Source: Mytilus californianus
Lineage: Eukaryota > Mollusca > Bivalvia > Mytilida > Mytilidae
Direction of reading: 5' to 3'
Assembly: GCF_021869535.1 (NCBI RefSeq)
Contig: NW_026262737.1
Span: 432,001 to 496,000 of the forward strand
Length of the DNA stretch: 64,000 bases
Part shown: positions 34,434 through 47,600 of the stretch, piece by piece
How the letters are laid out: every line of letters begins with the position of its first letter
How positions within the stretch are numbered: the stretch's first letter is position 1
The notes under the pieces: generated by a model
What the model saw: the letters and a program-made list of their open reading frames with translations, nothing else
What the model was told of the DNA's origin: nothing
Databases searched by the model: none
Position numbers and translations under genes: made by a program

Positions 34434-35229
34434 TTGGCATTAGGTGTAAAATTTATATTCACTGTTTTGATCCAAATTCACATATTTAAATTATAACATA
34501 CTAAAACGTAAATCCAAATTACAAAAAGTCCAACTTTAAGGAAACATTTTAAGTCGTTTTTCGTATTTTGCCATGTCAATGTCAGTTGGTTTTTGACTTA
34601 TTATCTCTTTATCTCAATATTAGGACTCGTTATAATGTATCAATATTTCGTGCGTACTTTAAACTCGACTTCATGTAATTATCCACCGGCATGATATCAG
34701 AAGGTCATATAACCAGATATAAATATAAATTGACAGAAAGGCATGTGAGATCGTAGACGAGTTTTGCATGTCTGTTTGATTTCATATTTGGATAAAACAT
34801 ATATATATATATATATATATATATGACAATCACCCTTTTACTCTTATACGAATGTTTTTTGTGGGACGGATGAGTCAACTGTTATTCCTGGTGGCTACAT
34901 TGTTATACTTTTCAAACATGTCAAAGTTATTATAACATTTTTTTATTCACTTCATGAATGAACCTGTGACCACATGCTGAACACATGTGCAACCTATGTC
35001 CACTAATGGTCAAGTTAAAGGTTGCGTGATTAAGAATTCAAAGCGCATAAATTTTTGACTTGCAAGCCAATCATACTTCAGCGATGTTATTGCCTTATTT
35101 TGACGAAATTAAACCAAACTGACTGATAAAAGCGAAATGATATTTCTATATTCCGCCTTTATCAATCTTTGAAATAAAAACATTCATATTTTGATGTTTT
35201 GCATAATTCGTAGGTAATGCACCTTTAAA
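34434..35229 (+). mobile_element. TTAA-MITE family, copy 1 (worn ends)
   Basis: GGCATTAGGTGTAAAATTTA at the left and TAGGTAATGCACCTTTAA at the right correspond to the cleaner ends at 51045 and 51729. Internal AAATTATAACATACTAAAAC and ATATAACCAGATATAAATAT blocks are shared. An (AT)n tract at 34799-34824 is nested. Confidence 0.65.
34799..34824. repeat. (AT)n microsatellite
   Basis: About thirteen TA units without interruption. Confidence 0.95.
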
Positions 35230-35239
35230 ATAAACATAT

Positions 35240-35395
35240 ACGAAGATGTGATATGATTGACAACGAGACAACTCTCAACCAGAGACCAAATGAAGTAGAC
35301 ATTAGCAAGTATAGTTCACCATAAAAACTTCAGCAATGAGCAATGCCATACCGCATAGCCAGTTCAATAAGGTTTCTATTCGTCAAAATCATACC
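35240..35395 (+). repeat. GAGACAACT-family repeat
   Basis: GATGTGATATGATTGACAAC, GAGACAACTCTCAACCAGAG and CAATGCCATACCGCATAGCC in the usual order. Confidence 0.75.
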
Positions 35396-36049
35396 CCCTT
35401 TACGCCACCTAATTTGTTTTCAATCGTGAAAATGGAAGCCATTAAAGGGATGACGCGCTGTCAATTTAGCTCAGATAAATTTATCCACATAGCATCCTAG
35501 TTACGAGCCTTACATGACAGTTGTATTTTAAAAGACTAATGTATCTACTAGATAACGTACTCAAAGGCATTTCATCTACTCAAAAAAACGTTTGGTCGTT
35601 TGTAAGGGGGAACTTTGAAAGTTAAAAACACCAAAAGCACCAAATAAAATCTAATTAGATATTTCGTGGAAGGGCAGACATAAAATGTTCATAGTTTGAA
35701 TACTAATTACCCAAGATAAAACACACAAAAGATGAAAATGTGTTGAGGTTATGCGTACAAAAGATCCACAAGTTAAGTCTGTCACCAAGGGCCTTCAGTT
35801 TTAATTTTAGGGGATGTTAGTGAACTGTCCTAGTGACTTTTCTTTTTTTTTAAGTACATTTCATGAACAAAATAATTAAGATGCCTTAATGTAATTGCAA
35901 AATGAGTGAAAGAAAAAGAAAATACAAATAAGAAACATACCTCAAATTCTCACATTTGTAGTAATACAAACACACATAGTCTGTTGTTATGACTCATTAG
36001 AAAGGTATTTCACATTACCCATATGAGTCAAGATGCGCAATTCATTTCA

Positions 36050-36480
36050 GGTAGGAGGTAATCTTAGCCTATTTTCTAATCTATCGCAAACTTGGATATG
36101 TATGATGGCTCGTTTCGAAGCTGAGACATTTTATCGTATGTGGTTAAAATTTCGGGGTACGAAGTGAGATTCGTATATCCATAATTTAGCATAATCCGAA
36201 AAGCCCTGTGTGATGCGACTTCTCGAGGTAAAAAATCTTTTTTTCACACAGTAATTTCTTTGAAAATTTAGTTCTTTGCATACAATTAATAACTCCATAG
36301 TTTTTACACCTTTATTCTATGGTCCTCTGCTCTTCAAATCAGCACAAATCGGTAAACTCAGGCACTTGTTAAAAATTGAAGCATGACTGCCCAATGTCAC
36401 TTCACAGAGAATTTTTGCTAACGCACTGTTTTTGAGTTCCTCAACTTGAGGCGCATTAAGGATATTGACCCATATACTTC
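36050..36480 (+). repeat. Dispersed repeat, inverted partner of 8450-8870
   Basis: ATGATGGCTCGTTTCGAAGC, CGACTTCTCGAGGTAAAAAA and ATTCTATGGTCCTCTGCTC mirror the 8.5-kb copy. Confidence 0.7.
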
Positions 36481-37535
36481 ATTCCTTAGTACTGTGAATT
36501 TGTAATGTTATTATTTATCAAAATAATAACCTGCAGCGAAATGATGTATCAAATAGGTTGCTTTATACGTCTTCAAGACAAACAGTCAACTCAAGCACGC
36601 TTGAGCATTCAAAGGTGAACCCGACTTTTTCTTCTCGATGAGATAATGGTCTATTTTTTGGGGGGATTTTACCCCCAGCAAACTGTTACAAGGAGCAGAG
36701 AAGCAAACCATTGCTTTAAAAAGATGAATTTGTTATTTTTCTGTGGATATTTTTAGGTGGAGTCTATGCTTATGTACAAAAATAGATTCACATGTATTTG
36801 CACTTTCCGACTTTTTCGACTGTTTTCTGAAAATTTGTCTTTTATTCAAAGGTTTACAGAATCTCGAAGCTCCGTACTATTATCTTACTAAAGTATAAAC
36901 ACTTATATAAGATTAACAAATCATAAATTACGCACCTGCATTACAGTTTTTAAGCCCATAGAAACAGATGTAAACAATTCAACTATACCAACTTGGTCAT
37001 TGTTTCCTATTCTAATACAGAGTTCAATTTATTTTGTTTAACTTTAACTAACGATTAACATGGTAAATATAAAAGATCCAGAAATAATTCTAACGAGAAC
37101 ACAAACTGCCAGATTAATGAACAAAACAATATACAAAAACAAATATGACACACTTTAAAAGATTAAAAGTTAGCAGGGTACAAACAGTATGATAAAAGTT
37201 AGCAGGGTACAAGCAGTATGATCCTTTATTATTTTTAGCTGTGTTAACATGGAAATTAATACTTAATAGTTTAATACATAACGAAACACGTATTCCTGTT
37301 CAGATATTAACAATTATCTTCGTGCATCCTGTCCATACCAAAACTTCGGTTTTGCAGAACATGCTTTCTTTGATATGTCTATGACGTTTTAACACATTTT
37401 TTACTTCAAACTAAATTTCAATAACTGCGATTAATCTTATAGATCAATACTTTGTGGCTTTCGACTGTGTGTTATTAGTTTTTGTGCCTTGTACTAATCT
37501 ATTTTGTAAAATCGCTTTCCAATGGATATTTTTTA
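36481..37535. other. No gene recognised; small tandem duplication
   Basis: A 29-bp direct duplication (AAAGTTAGCAGGGTACAA core) lies at 37165-37193 and 37194-37222. Otherwise AT-rich and unassigned. Confidence 0.5.
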
Positions 37536-37539
37536 GTGT

Positions 37540-37675
37540 TCTTACAACACTATGGGTTCTGTGTTCACAATGTTGTTACACCCCATCACATTATGTATGT
37601 GCTGGTCCAAAGACAAGAGCCTGTAATGCAATGGTTGTCATCGGTATCTGTCTACGATTTTGTTTTTAAAATTAA
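37540..37675 (+). repeat. Dispersed mussel repeat module
   Basis: CACAATGTTGTTACACCCCA and GAGCCTGTAATGCAATGGTT match the module at 20150-20290. The two overlapping open frames of 71 and 80 codons here are repeat translations. Confidence 0.55.
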
Positions 37676-38321
37676 CAGAAGAACAAAAAACATTTTGAAA
37701 TATCTATTTATAGTAATATCATAATTATATAAAATAATGCAGTCACCAAATGTATGCTATGTGTCTTTACATTCAATGATACAATTTGCCTGCGTCAATA
37801 GTATTGAATATTTGTCACTTAATACTTAAATTTTAAAGACCACAGTTCCAGGACTCCATGACAAATGTTCTAGTACAATATTATTGACTGTTTGCCAATT
37901 TACACTCAAATTAAAAGAGCACATAACCAAATTTGTTTCCCTTATCATCAGCATATTATCAGGACACTCTCGTTTTGTGAATTTTCACGACTTAGTCAAC
38001 AAAGAATCGTTGTAATATACCTTGCAAGGTACGTATAGCGCATAAGTTAAACAGTAATCAACAGAATGGTTGTTACATTAATTTTCGTTCTGATACAATG
38101 TAAACAAGCCCAACAGCACAGAATCAGGTCCAACCAGCACCGCTCAGGATCGAATTACCAGAAAATTCTTTCGCATTACAACAATGCCCTCCATGGAGTA
38201 GTAATCATTGTGACCTCACGTCATATATAACTTAAACAACCTTTGTGTGACATCTATGTGGAGGTAATCCCAACTATTTTGATCACATTATTATAAAGTA
38301 AGACGAGTTTGCAATTTGCAC

Positions 38322-40141
38322 CAGTAGCGTAGCTTGCCTTTCTGTTTGTACCGAGGCAGGGGGTCAGGGGGGGTCGCAGCCCCCCCCCCCCCCCCCCCCC
38401 CCCAGAAGATATCTAGGTTTTTATAATTTGAACAAGAAGAATCTATGAAAAATATTAGTTGTTGATCAATTTTATTTCATCATAATAATGTTAATATGCC
38501 TTACACTAAGTTATACTACCGATTTATTAGTTGATTTCTGGTATCTGCATCATTTTCAATGTTCAAATGAATACATAAATCAAAAGCATTTACCACTTTT
38601 TCAAATCAAATCTATTCAGTGAACTTCCCAGATTTAAAATTCTTTACGGATACAGGAGATTGATCAAGTTCAAAATTGTCCTGAGTCTATAGAAAATTGT
38701 GTATGATTTAAATCGATACTATCTAATCTACGGTCAACTCAAAGTTATAAAAAAACAACAAAACACGTGGATATCACATAAGACAACCGCTGACAAGTCA
38801 GTTTCCTTACTTGCTAGCAGTAACTGAAAGCCAGCGCAAAAGCCTAATCTCCCAATATATTTCCAAGCCGTCGTACACTCTAAAATAGATGGCTGTATCT
38901 CACTGTGACATATGATTTAACGTCATATCAAAAGAAATCATGACCTTGTTCGATGGACAGATAAAACCTGTACATAATTTTCAATACAGAAAAACAAACG
39001 CAACAATTAAGGTTTATTTGAAATAATGTTTGTGATGATCATTTTACTCGCTTGGTCGTGGGTCACGAATCAACGAATTATAGATAATCATCCCAAAACG
39101 ACGGACGGATTGAACAGTAGAATATCTTGATAAACTAGGAGATAAACACATGCTACATGTAAAGTGCACCACGGCACTTGTATTGGTTGTGTTTCGTCCT
39201 GGTATTCCTTGGAAGGTCTTCAAATTATTAAATGGTTTTTTGAACTTTTTTACATTCACGATGAAAATGACAACCGGCGAAGTACTATGATAAATGAAAA
39301 CAGTATTTGGTTGAAATTTTTATATATAAACTGACATTATGTATTAACTAACAGACATATATAAAATATTTCTCTGGAGTTAGTGACTCCTTTAAATATT
39401 TTAAATTCCCTGCTATTGTAAATTATAAATTTAAAATAGCGAGAATAAATCTTGAGAACCGCAACATATAAATTATTTTCTGTGCATGTTGATTGATGCA
39501 TATTTTATTTTGATTGGTACCAAAGTCAGTGAAACTCTGTGTATTTGAAGTTCTACACTAAATTGTCAACAAACAACGATGTTTCAATTTTAGACGTCAC
39601 GGTTATAAATGAGGGTTTTGAAGTCTAAGAATAGGGTTTTCAAATATTTATTTTTAATTATTTTCTCCCATAATTTGATTTTCCATTCTTTTATATTTAA
39701 GCACCATTTTAAATCTCTATTCTTTTAAGTTTAAATTAATTTCAGGGCATTTTTCTGTTTTTTCTATAAACCTCAGCCAGACCCTCATATACTAGAAACT
39801 TATCTCACACAAAATTAGATAATCTTTCCGATTCAATGGTAAAGTGATTCGATCGGGGAAGACTCGTAAGTTGGATCATCATCTATTCTACTGATTTTGC
39901 TTGCAATGGGGTAGGACTAAATAAATCTGTTGTCGATTATTTTTTTACTCCGACAAATTTAGATTACAGAAAACTACCGTAAAGGGGATTTCCAAGTAGA
40001 GGAAGGAAAGCTTTCCATAAGTCTTGAATTCGCAAAGGGTATGAATAATCATCAATAGCGACAACAAGACAACACAAGACGGTATATCAGCGTTTAGTAG
40101 CTAGTCTGCTGCATTAGGTGGAAATCGTTTAAAAGATTATA

Positions 40142-40177
<36 letters not shown>

Positions 40178-40219
40178 GAGGCAACTGCCTCGGTTGCCTC
40201 AACATAAGCTACGTCAATG
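38322..40219. mobile_element. hAT-like non-autonomous element, ~1.9 kb
   Basis: The left end is CAGTAGCGTAGCTTGCC; the right end read in reverse is CATTGACGTAGCTTATG, so the ends share CGTAGCTT. Both ends also carry an ACCGAGGCA motif further in. TGCAC flanks both sides (38317-38321 and 40220-40224), shorter than the usual 8-bp hAT duplication. A 24-base C-run (38380-38403) sits inside the left end and a 27-base T-run (40147-40173) inside the right end, next to a CCGAGGCAACTGCCTCGG hairpin. No transposase frame was seen in the interior. Confidence 0.5.
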
Positions 40220-40832
40220 TGCACCAATTATATTTTATTAATCAAATGTTTTATTTGAATAGACATAAAAAACGCTTACAATCAGCACTTTGCCATAAAA
40301 AGATAATTACACTTTCAACATACATAATCACTGTCTGTTACGTTTCTAAATAACTACATCAAGTTAAAAAGTTTGTTGAAATTAATAGTACATGCACTTG
40401 TTTTGTTACATTGCTTAAAAAAAGAAAAAAAATGTTTTCCTTTTCAAATAAATACTGCGTTTAAAAATATTCAAAGCAATCTCGATTTAGCATCAAGGCA
40501 ATAATCCGGAACAAAAACGACTGACAGACGGACGGATGGTTTAAAATCTACAAATGTATATAACCCCGCTACTTCGAAGCTTCTTGTATAATAGGAGTCG
40601 CAGTAAACATATTTTAGTCATTAAAACCTTTTTGAACTAAGATTAGTAACCCTAATTTATTCTGTTGGACTCTTCCCGAAAGTAACATCATAAAACCAGA
40701 AACTGAAACCATCTTTTCTTTGTTTGACAATTTTATAATTTTTTTCGCTATAATGATTTTAAAACATTAACATCAGATAAGGATGATCTCGATCGATATT
40801 ATATAATGAAAAAGGTAGATTATTATAAACTC

Positions 40833-41190
40833 AGAAATTCAACATGTGTATGGTTGTCCATGAAACAAATATCCACAGGAGACCAAGTAACGTAAATGTA
40901 AGCAACTGCGTGTCACCGTACGGCCTTCATGAAAAATGAAAAGAAAAAAAACCGATAACGTATAGTAAGCTTTAAAAGCTCCAGACATATCACAACGCAG
41001 AACAATTCAAACGAGAGAACTTCTGGCCTTTATGTACAACACAATAAGCGAAAAATAAATATGATAGACAGCAACCACCGAAAACCACTGAATTACTGGC
41101 TCTTGACTTGGGACATAATTTTATACAGAATGTGGAGAGGTTTAACATGTATTATAGCGTTCAATCCTTCCGCTAACACAAGAACAAACT
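40833..41190 (+). repeat. GAGACAACT-family repeat, long copy
   Basis: Continues from a worn head (GTTGTCCATGAAACAAATAT) through GTGTCACCGTACGGCCTTCA and GGCTCTTGACTTGGGACAT to GTGGAGAGGTTTAACATGTA. It lies just beyond the 3' end of the EGF-type receptor gene. Confidence 0.7.
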
Positions 41191-41362
41191 GTAAAAATCA
41201 GTTGGAAAAGGCTGTACTAGTCAAATTGACATAAAACACACACATAGTGTAAAGTGTAAAGCAGTAGTAAATGAAATGTTAGACAAATAACCTATACACT
41301 CACATACAAAAAATATTAAATTAGCATGTCCAATTGAAAATAAAATCTGGGTACTTTCTAAT

Positions 41363-41613
41363 TCATTCTCCGTCGAAATTGATCATGTAATTTTCGTTTA
41401 TTTCCGCATACAAGCTTTTTTTCTTATCTTTACCATTGTTTTTACCCGGACCGAGTTTTGGTCGCTTTCTCTCCGTTATTTCATTTTTCATGGCAGTGAT
41501 ACTACCATTTCGTCTACACACTGCTTCTTTGTTCTTCACGAGTAGACCACAGATGACAACTAAAACGCTTCCAACTGCTACGCAAGTCATGTAAGTAACA
41601 ACATCGTCATGTC
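41363..41613 (-). CDS. Receptor last exon: transmembrane helix and tail
   Basis: The acceptor TTTAATGTGCAG is at 41614-41616. The exon starts with two bases completing a Gly codon, then HDDVVTYMTC, the membrane helix, a KNKEAVCRR stop-transfer stretch, a KRPKLGPGKNNGKDKKK basic segment and the SLYAEI tyrosine motif. It ends at a stop at 41363-41365. Confidence 0.8.
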
Positions 41614-44600
41614 CTGCACATTAAAGATACGACAATTATATAATAATATACATGTACTTTATTTGTAATCATAGATAGAATTATGACATGTCGTCATGTG
41701 AATCTTATAGCGTTGTATGTCCACTTTTGGTAAAAATGGAGATAGTTATATATTTGATATCTAAGTGCAATGTTCTATCTCCCTATACAACTATAATACG
41801 AGATTTCAACACCATAAGAGTTTTCTGTTCTGTCTCAACATTTGCATTGGATTATAATAGCTTATTCATTCAGTTAGTTCAGAGGAAAATATTGTATTGT
41901 GTTGTATCTTCACTATTTTTCAGGTATTTTTGATGTAAAAAAATTGTGATCAAAATTATCTTTAGTTATTAGTAGGCCTTTTATAGCTGACTATGCGGTA
42001 TGGGTTTTGCTCATTGTTGAAGGCCTTGCGTTGACCTATATTTGTTAACTTCCATGTCATTTTGGCATTCGGTGGAGAGTTGTCTCATTGGCAATCATTT
42101 TACATCTTCTTATTTTTATAATATAGGAGCAATTCTTAGCAAATTCAGCAGTCCAAAATTGGAAATATTACAGTAAATACACAGTTAAAAAATCCATTGT
42201 CTATCTCCAATAGAAATATAGGGAGACATTTCTAAAACAACATTGTTTGTAGTGAAGTGTTCTATCTCCAGAAAAGGGGATGCTTTATTTATCTAAGATG
42301 CATGTGTATTAAAAAAAAATCGAACAAAGAGTTACTCTTCGTGTACGTAAATTACAATCCTATATAACTTTTTATGTCTTAGTCAAACATTTATGATATT
42401 ACGCTTTCAAACTTCATATTCAATTCCCTAACAGCTAGAAAAATGGGAAATACATTATTATAAGATGGTATCCTCCATTTTATTGTCGCTGTGCATTCGG
42501 TGTATACTATAAGACTCTGTCCAATTCATTAAGTTGAACCACGTTGGCAATAGACATATTTTTGAAAAAGCTAGAATGACCGAGGTACAAAGTCAGATTC
42601 TTTAGTTTATTCTATGTATTTTCAGTATTCTATATCTTTATAACTGATAGAAATTCTTACATGAAATATAGTGTGTGTTTATCATCTTGTTAAAGTATAT
42701 CAAGTTTTAAAACATTTGCTGTAGAACATCGGCCAATCATTTTTTTGCGATTAGATTTTAAACACAGAAGATCTCAATTTTTCCAGATCACGGGTATTTT
42801 CTTGGATCTTTGGAATTATCTGTTATCGGTTAACAGTTTATTTTTCTAATTCATGTATAGATCACAAAGTATCAAAAACATGAAATAAACATACCGGCAG
42901 CCTGTTCGGCTGGATTACCATCTAAGGGAGGATTTGTCCTCTCTGTCCTGTCTAAAACACGATAAAATAGAAGTCATATTAGTGTTGCATGAAGTTCAAT
43001 ACATTAGGGGTTTTAATTTCTGTATTCTTTATTTTTTTAGACCATTTGTCTCTATTCTTTATAAATTTTGCCCATTATTCAATAATTTATATTTGAGCAA
43101 ACCATTATTCTCTATTCTTTATTAACACAAGGGTGACTTGGAAATAGAAATATTGTCACTCTAAGCTTGGTCTTCTTCCGACCGGCAGCTGTCAATTAAA
43201 CCCTTGTCAAAGTTGGGCGTACGTTTGGTTATTCGGGATGTATAAATATGCAGCTACGTCAAGTCTGAATGAGGACGTTAAATCCGATACCTCGTTTAGA
43301 GAATATGCCACGCTCTCTGCGCATTTAGAACCTTTGCAACAACTCTTTGAAGGGTCCGTACCGGACTTATTGCTTGTCTTAATTTCAGTCCCTGTACAAT
43401 ATACCTTTATTTTTCAGTGTGAGTCCAAATTTCCTGCCCTTCATCCCGTTCGACCTCTATTACAGAACTTGCCTATTGTATTAATCAGAACTTTGTTCTC
43501 GTCCTGAACATGCATGAAGTATTTGCCACTGGACATTAAGCAAACACCAATCAATCAATCAATAGATTATGTATTTCTTTATTAGCTTGATCCATTTTAT
43601 TGCAGTATTGGCATATTATTCTCTATTTTTTTTTCAGTAAACACCATTCACTCATACATAAATCAATACTACCTACAAAATATTTAGTTGAAATAACATT
43701 TCGACTTATAATAATAATGCCACGAAGCTTTTGTGCTCACTTTCACGCAATTCTTGTCTTAAAGTAGAATAATACATTGCAACCGTGGTATTCATTCCCT
43801 ATTTGGCATCTACTCCAAAAGTATTTTAGAGTTGAACAACTTTTAATTATTCAGTTGTCTTAAGTCCATTCATTATACAACCGGAACCGATATCAATCAT
43901 TATTATTTCATGGGATATTTGATTTTTATTGTACTGTACACATTTGCTAAAAAACTGGGAATTGATGAAAAGTGCCTTATATATATACGACAAGAAATGT
44001 GATTGAAGATTAGCAATTGCTTCAAATTTGTGGTCTTTCCTATTGTGAAGAGGATAATTTCAGTAGTCAATAGGTCAAGAATCACGGAAATTTGACAAAT
44101 TATATTAACAAATCCGGCGTTTTTGGTGCAATATGTCAATACCGCAACCTCTGAAAACGTATGTGTCTTGTGGAAGTCTAGCGTCTACAAAAATACACAA
44201 TTTGATGGTCAGAAGTTGCGTATATTAGTTTGAATAAACAATGATATTGATTGTGGTTCTGAATTTTTATTGTACTTTTGTTAAAAACGCTTTCCAGAAA
44301 ATGACCTTTATGCGTCATTTATTGAATAATCTAAACAGCCGATTTGGATCTTTATGACAGTCCTCCTTTATGTAAACTCAACGGCTATCTACACTCATGA
44401 ATGTATGCATGCATATTTAATCTATCGCTTACCATCTACTGTAACAGAAATGCATCCCACCACATGATCACACCTGTGTATGAGAAAAAAAAACTTATAC
44501 GTTTTCTTTACTTTATTCAGGGATATCAAGTTCAATTTATTTGCTTTCTGTTTACCAAATAGGTTTTCCTTACACTATCAGTATGAATAACATGATATAT

Positions 44601-47600
44601 AATTGATAAACGTCAATGAGATAGCAAGACATCAACTTGAAAACCCTTTGACTTTTATGACTTTTGAACAAAATGTCTCCATTAATAGACAAATGTTTTA
44701 AAATATGCTAATTCTAATTTTTTAAATTCCTAAATGGCAAACACATTAAGATTTACTGAATAACTACATTTGTAACTCAAGAATTAAAATAAAGAATCAA
44801 TTTACGAATGCACGTAGTTCACGACTTAATTATCAATGTTGTTCGGTCAGGAGTTGCATATTTTTTGATATTTTAATTCTTCGATTAGTTATTCTTTTTA
44901 TTTTATTGACCATGGACTTTTTAATGCAAATAAAGTAAACAATGACATAAACTATATCTTTTGCTAAGCATTCTCAATATTGTATTACTGCAACGTCATG
45001 ATCAACAACGTCTCGACAACACACATTGTTGTAGAAGGAATGAAACTATCAGATTTATTTCACATGTGAAATTATCGGTTTTTATTTCACTGGGAAATCA
45101 CCGTTATTCATTGCAAGCAATGTAATAAATTATATTAAAAACAACTGCTGATTTTTAGATTTATTACATGACTGTTGAGAATACAAAGCAGCAAGTAACT
45201 ACAATCAAATCAGTATTATGTATCAGTAGAAGACCTGTGTACCCTCAAGTGTTCGATCATCAGTTATTCGTTTTTCAGGAACCACTTTAACTTACACAAA
45301 CAAGCCTCATTTTGACTTTGAGACGAGGAACCGCAATTATTGTGCTGTGTCTTGCTTTTGGAATTAACACGTATGTACAGAAAGTTTGTACCACAAGCTT
45401 GAATCGGTTGACCGTAACGAAAAATCCATGACCACATAGATTTATCAATTTGTCAGAGAAATTTCTTCGTCCTTCCTTCACAGCTGTGTATGTCTACAAT
45501 ATCGATGACGACGACTTCTGGTCCTGAGAAACACGACGAATGCTGCTAGAAGACCTGAACTGCTTACTTCTCCGGAACACCTTTCCCTCTAGTTTCTTCT
45601 GGTTTTTTTTTTTTTGGTTTTTTTTTTCGTGTTGCTTTTCCGTTAGTTGTATTTGTTGTTTTTTTGTAAATTAAGAAATATTTGCGATGTTTTTAATTTT
45701 TCGGAAATTCGACGGGGAACGTTATTTGTATGAAACATTTTCTGAAATTGCAATAATTGATTTCACATTTATGAATTACATACGAATTTCCTCCTATCTG
45801 ATGTTTTTTTAGAACAATCCTTGAACAGTGATAACTTCGAATTCCTAATTACAACAAACCTTTTGAAAAGTGTCTCACGTGTTTAATGCATTTGCAAAAC
45901 TGTCAATTCTTCTTAAATAGCCTCATTTTGAAATCGTATCATTAATATTTAGATATAAGCAAAGGCTTTTTCCCATAAAATATTTTTCTTAGTCTTATAC
46001 AAAGTTCAATGAGGGCTTAATATGTTTTTTGTAATGTTTTGAGTTGTAACTAATTAAACCAAAAACTATTAATTTGGCGGTTTTATAAATTCCTATAACT
46101 GAATCGCACCTACAGAAATTGTTCTTGAAATGTCAGTATCACACGTGTTTTAGTACTGTTATCTTTCTTGTGTTCCAGCTTCATAGGACAACGGGAAGGT
46201 AAACAATTATTTGGAATTGGATGAACATCAAAGATGGTTATAACGGACCAAAAGTTTCCGAATCGAAGACATTAAACATTAAAAAAAATGCGTTTGGTGG
46301 ACCGGGGAAGTACTTTGAGATCAACAGCAAAACCGTTTCTTTAATATAAGATTTAAGGTCGTATATAGTTTATCTAAAATAGATATAAAGCTTAAGACCT
46401 TTCCGTGGCATTACATTTGCACACCTCTGCGCATTTTTTTCCAAATAGTCCATCCCCGCATTTTTCACACTGTATGCCCTTCGAAGAATGGCCAAGCGGA
46501 CATTCTGAAAAAAAAGTAAACGTAAAGGTTACAGTCGTTGTATGCTTTTAATTTTTGAAAAAAAAACATTGGAAAAAAAACATTGGACATATTTTTCTTT
46601 CGTTTATTTACTTGCATATTTTATTTTAAGAAAACACGTGTTCAAATAATGTACATAGCTATTAAAACGGTCATGATTAAAAAAAAAAATAAAAAAATAA
46701 AAACGATTTAAATTGGAGGTATACGAAGTTACAATGAGATGTAAACAGTGTGACTGCTTTTTAGCTCACCTGGCCGAAAGGCCACGTGAGCTTTTCTCAT
46801 CACTTCGCATCCGTTGTCGTCGTCGATAACTTTTACAAAAATCTTTTCCTCTGAAACAACTGGGCCAAATTTAACCAAACTTGGCGACAATCATAATTGG
46901 GGTATCTTTGTTTAAAAAATGTGTCCGATGACCCCGCTTGCCAATCAAGATGGCTGACATGATTAGAAATAGAACATAGGGGTAAAATGCAAGTTTTGTC
47001 TACTTTTTTAAAAACCGTTATAAATTAAAAAAAATCTGATATAGACAGAAATGTTCAAGATATTGACCTGCCAATGTTCTATTTACGTCAAAACTGTCAG
47101 GCGACTTTTTGTAGGAGTTGGTGTCCTTAAATGACAATTTCTACTATTTTTGTTTTTCATCTTTGCCTATTATCTTGAAAACTATATATAATAGATGGAG
47201 ATATACTTTGAACTGCAAAAATGATCAGCAAGACAAGATCTACAAATAAGTCGCTCGGTCGAAATCGTCAGCCGATTCCTTATTAGAAATATTGCCCTTT
47301 GATGACTATTTTTTACCAATTTTTGCGTTTATGCCTTATATATTAACAATTATGATAGAAAGATAGAAAGTTTAATCAGCAAAAGTGATAAGCAAGATAA
47401 GATCTACATTAAGACAATATAGAGGAAATCGTCCGACGACCCCTATTGGAGTTACTGTCCTTTAGTGATGATTTTTACCATTTTTTTTTTTGCGTTTTGC
47501 CTTATATGATAAAAATTAGAATAGATAGATAGAAACTTTTAAAAACAAAAATGATCAGCAAGGCAAGATCTACAAACAAATGTTACTGATATAGTTCGTA

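Noticed and set aside
43238-43507. 89-codon plus frame
   Set aside because: Lies in a retroposon 3' end with an (AATC)n tail.
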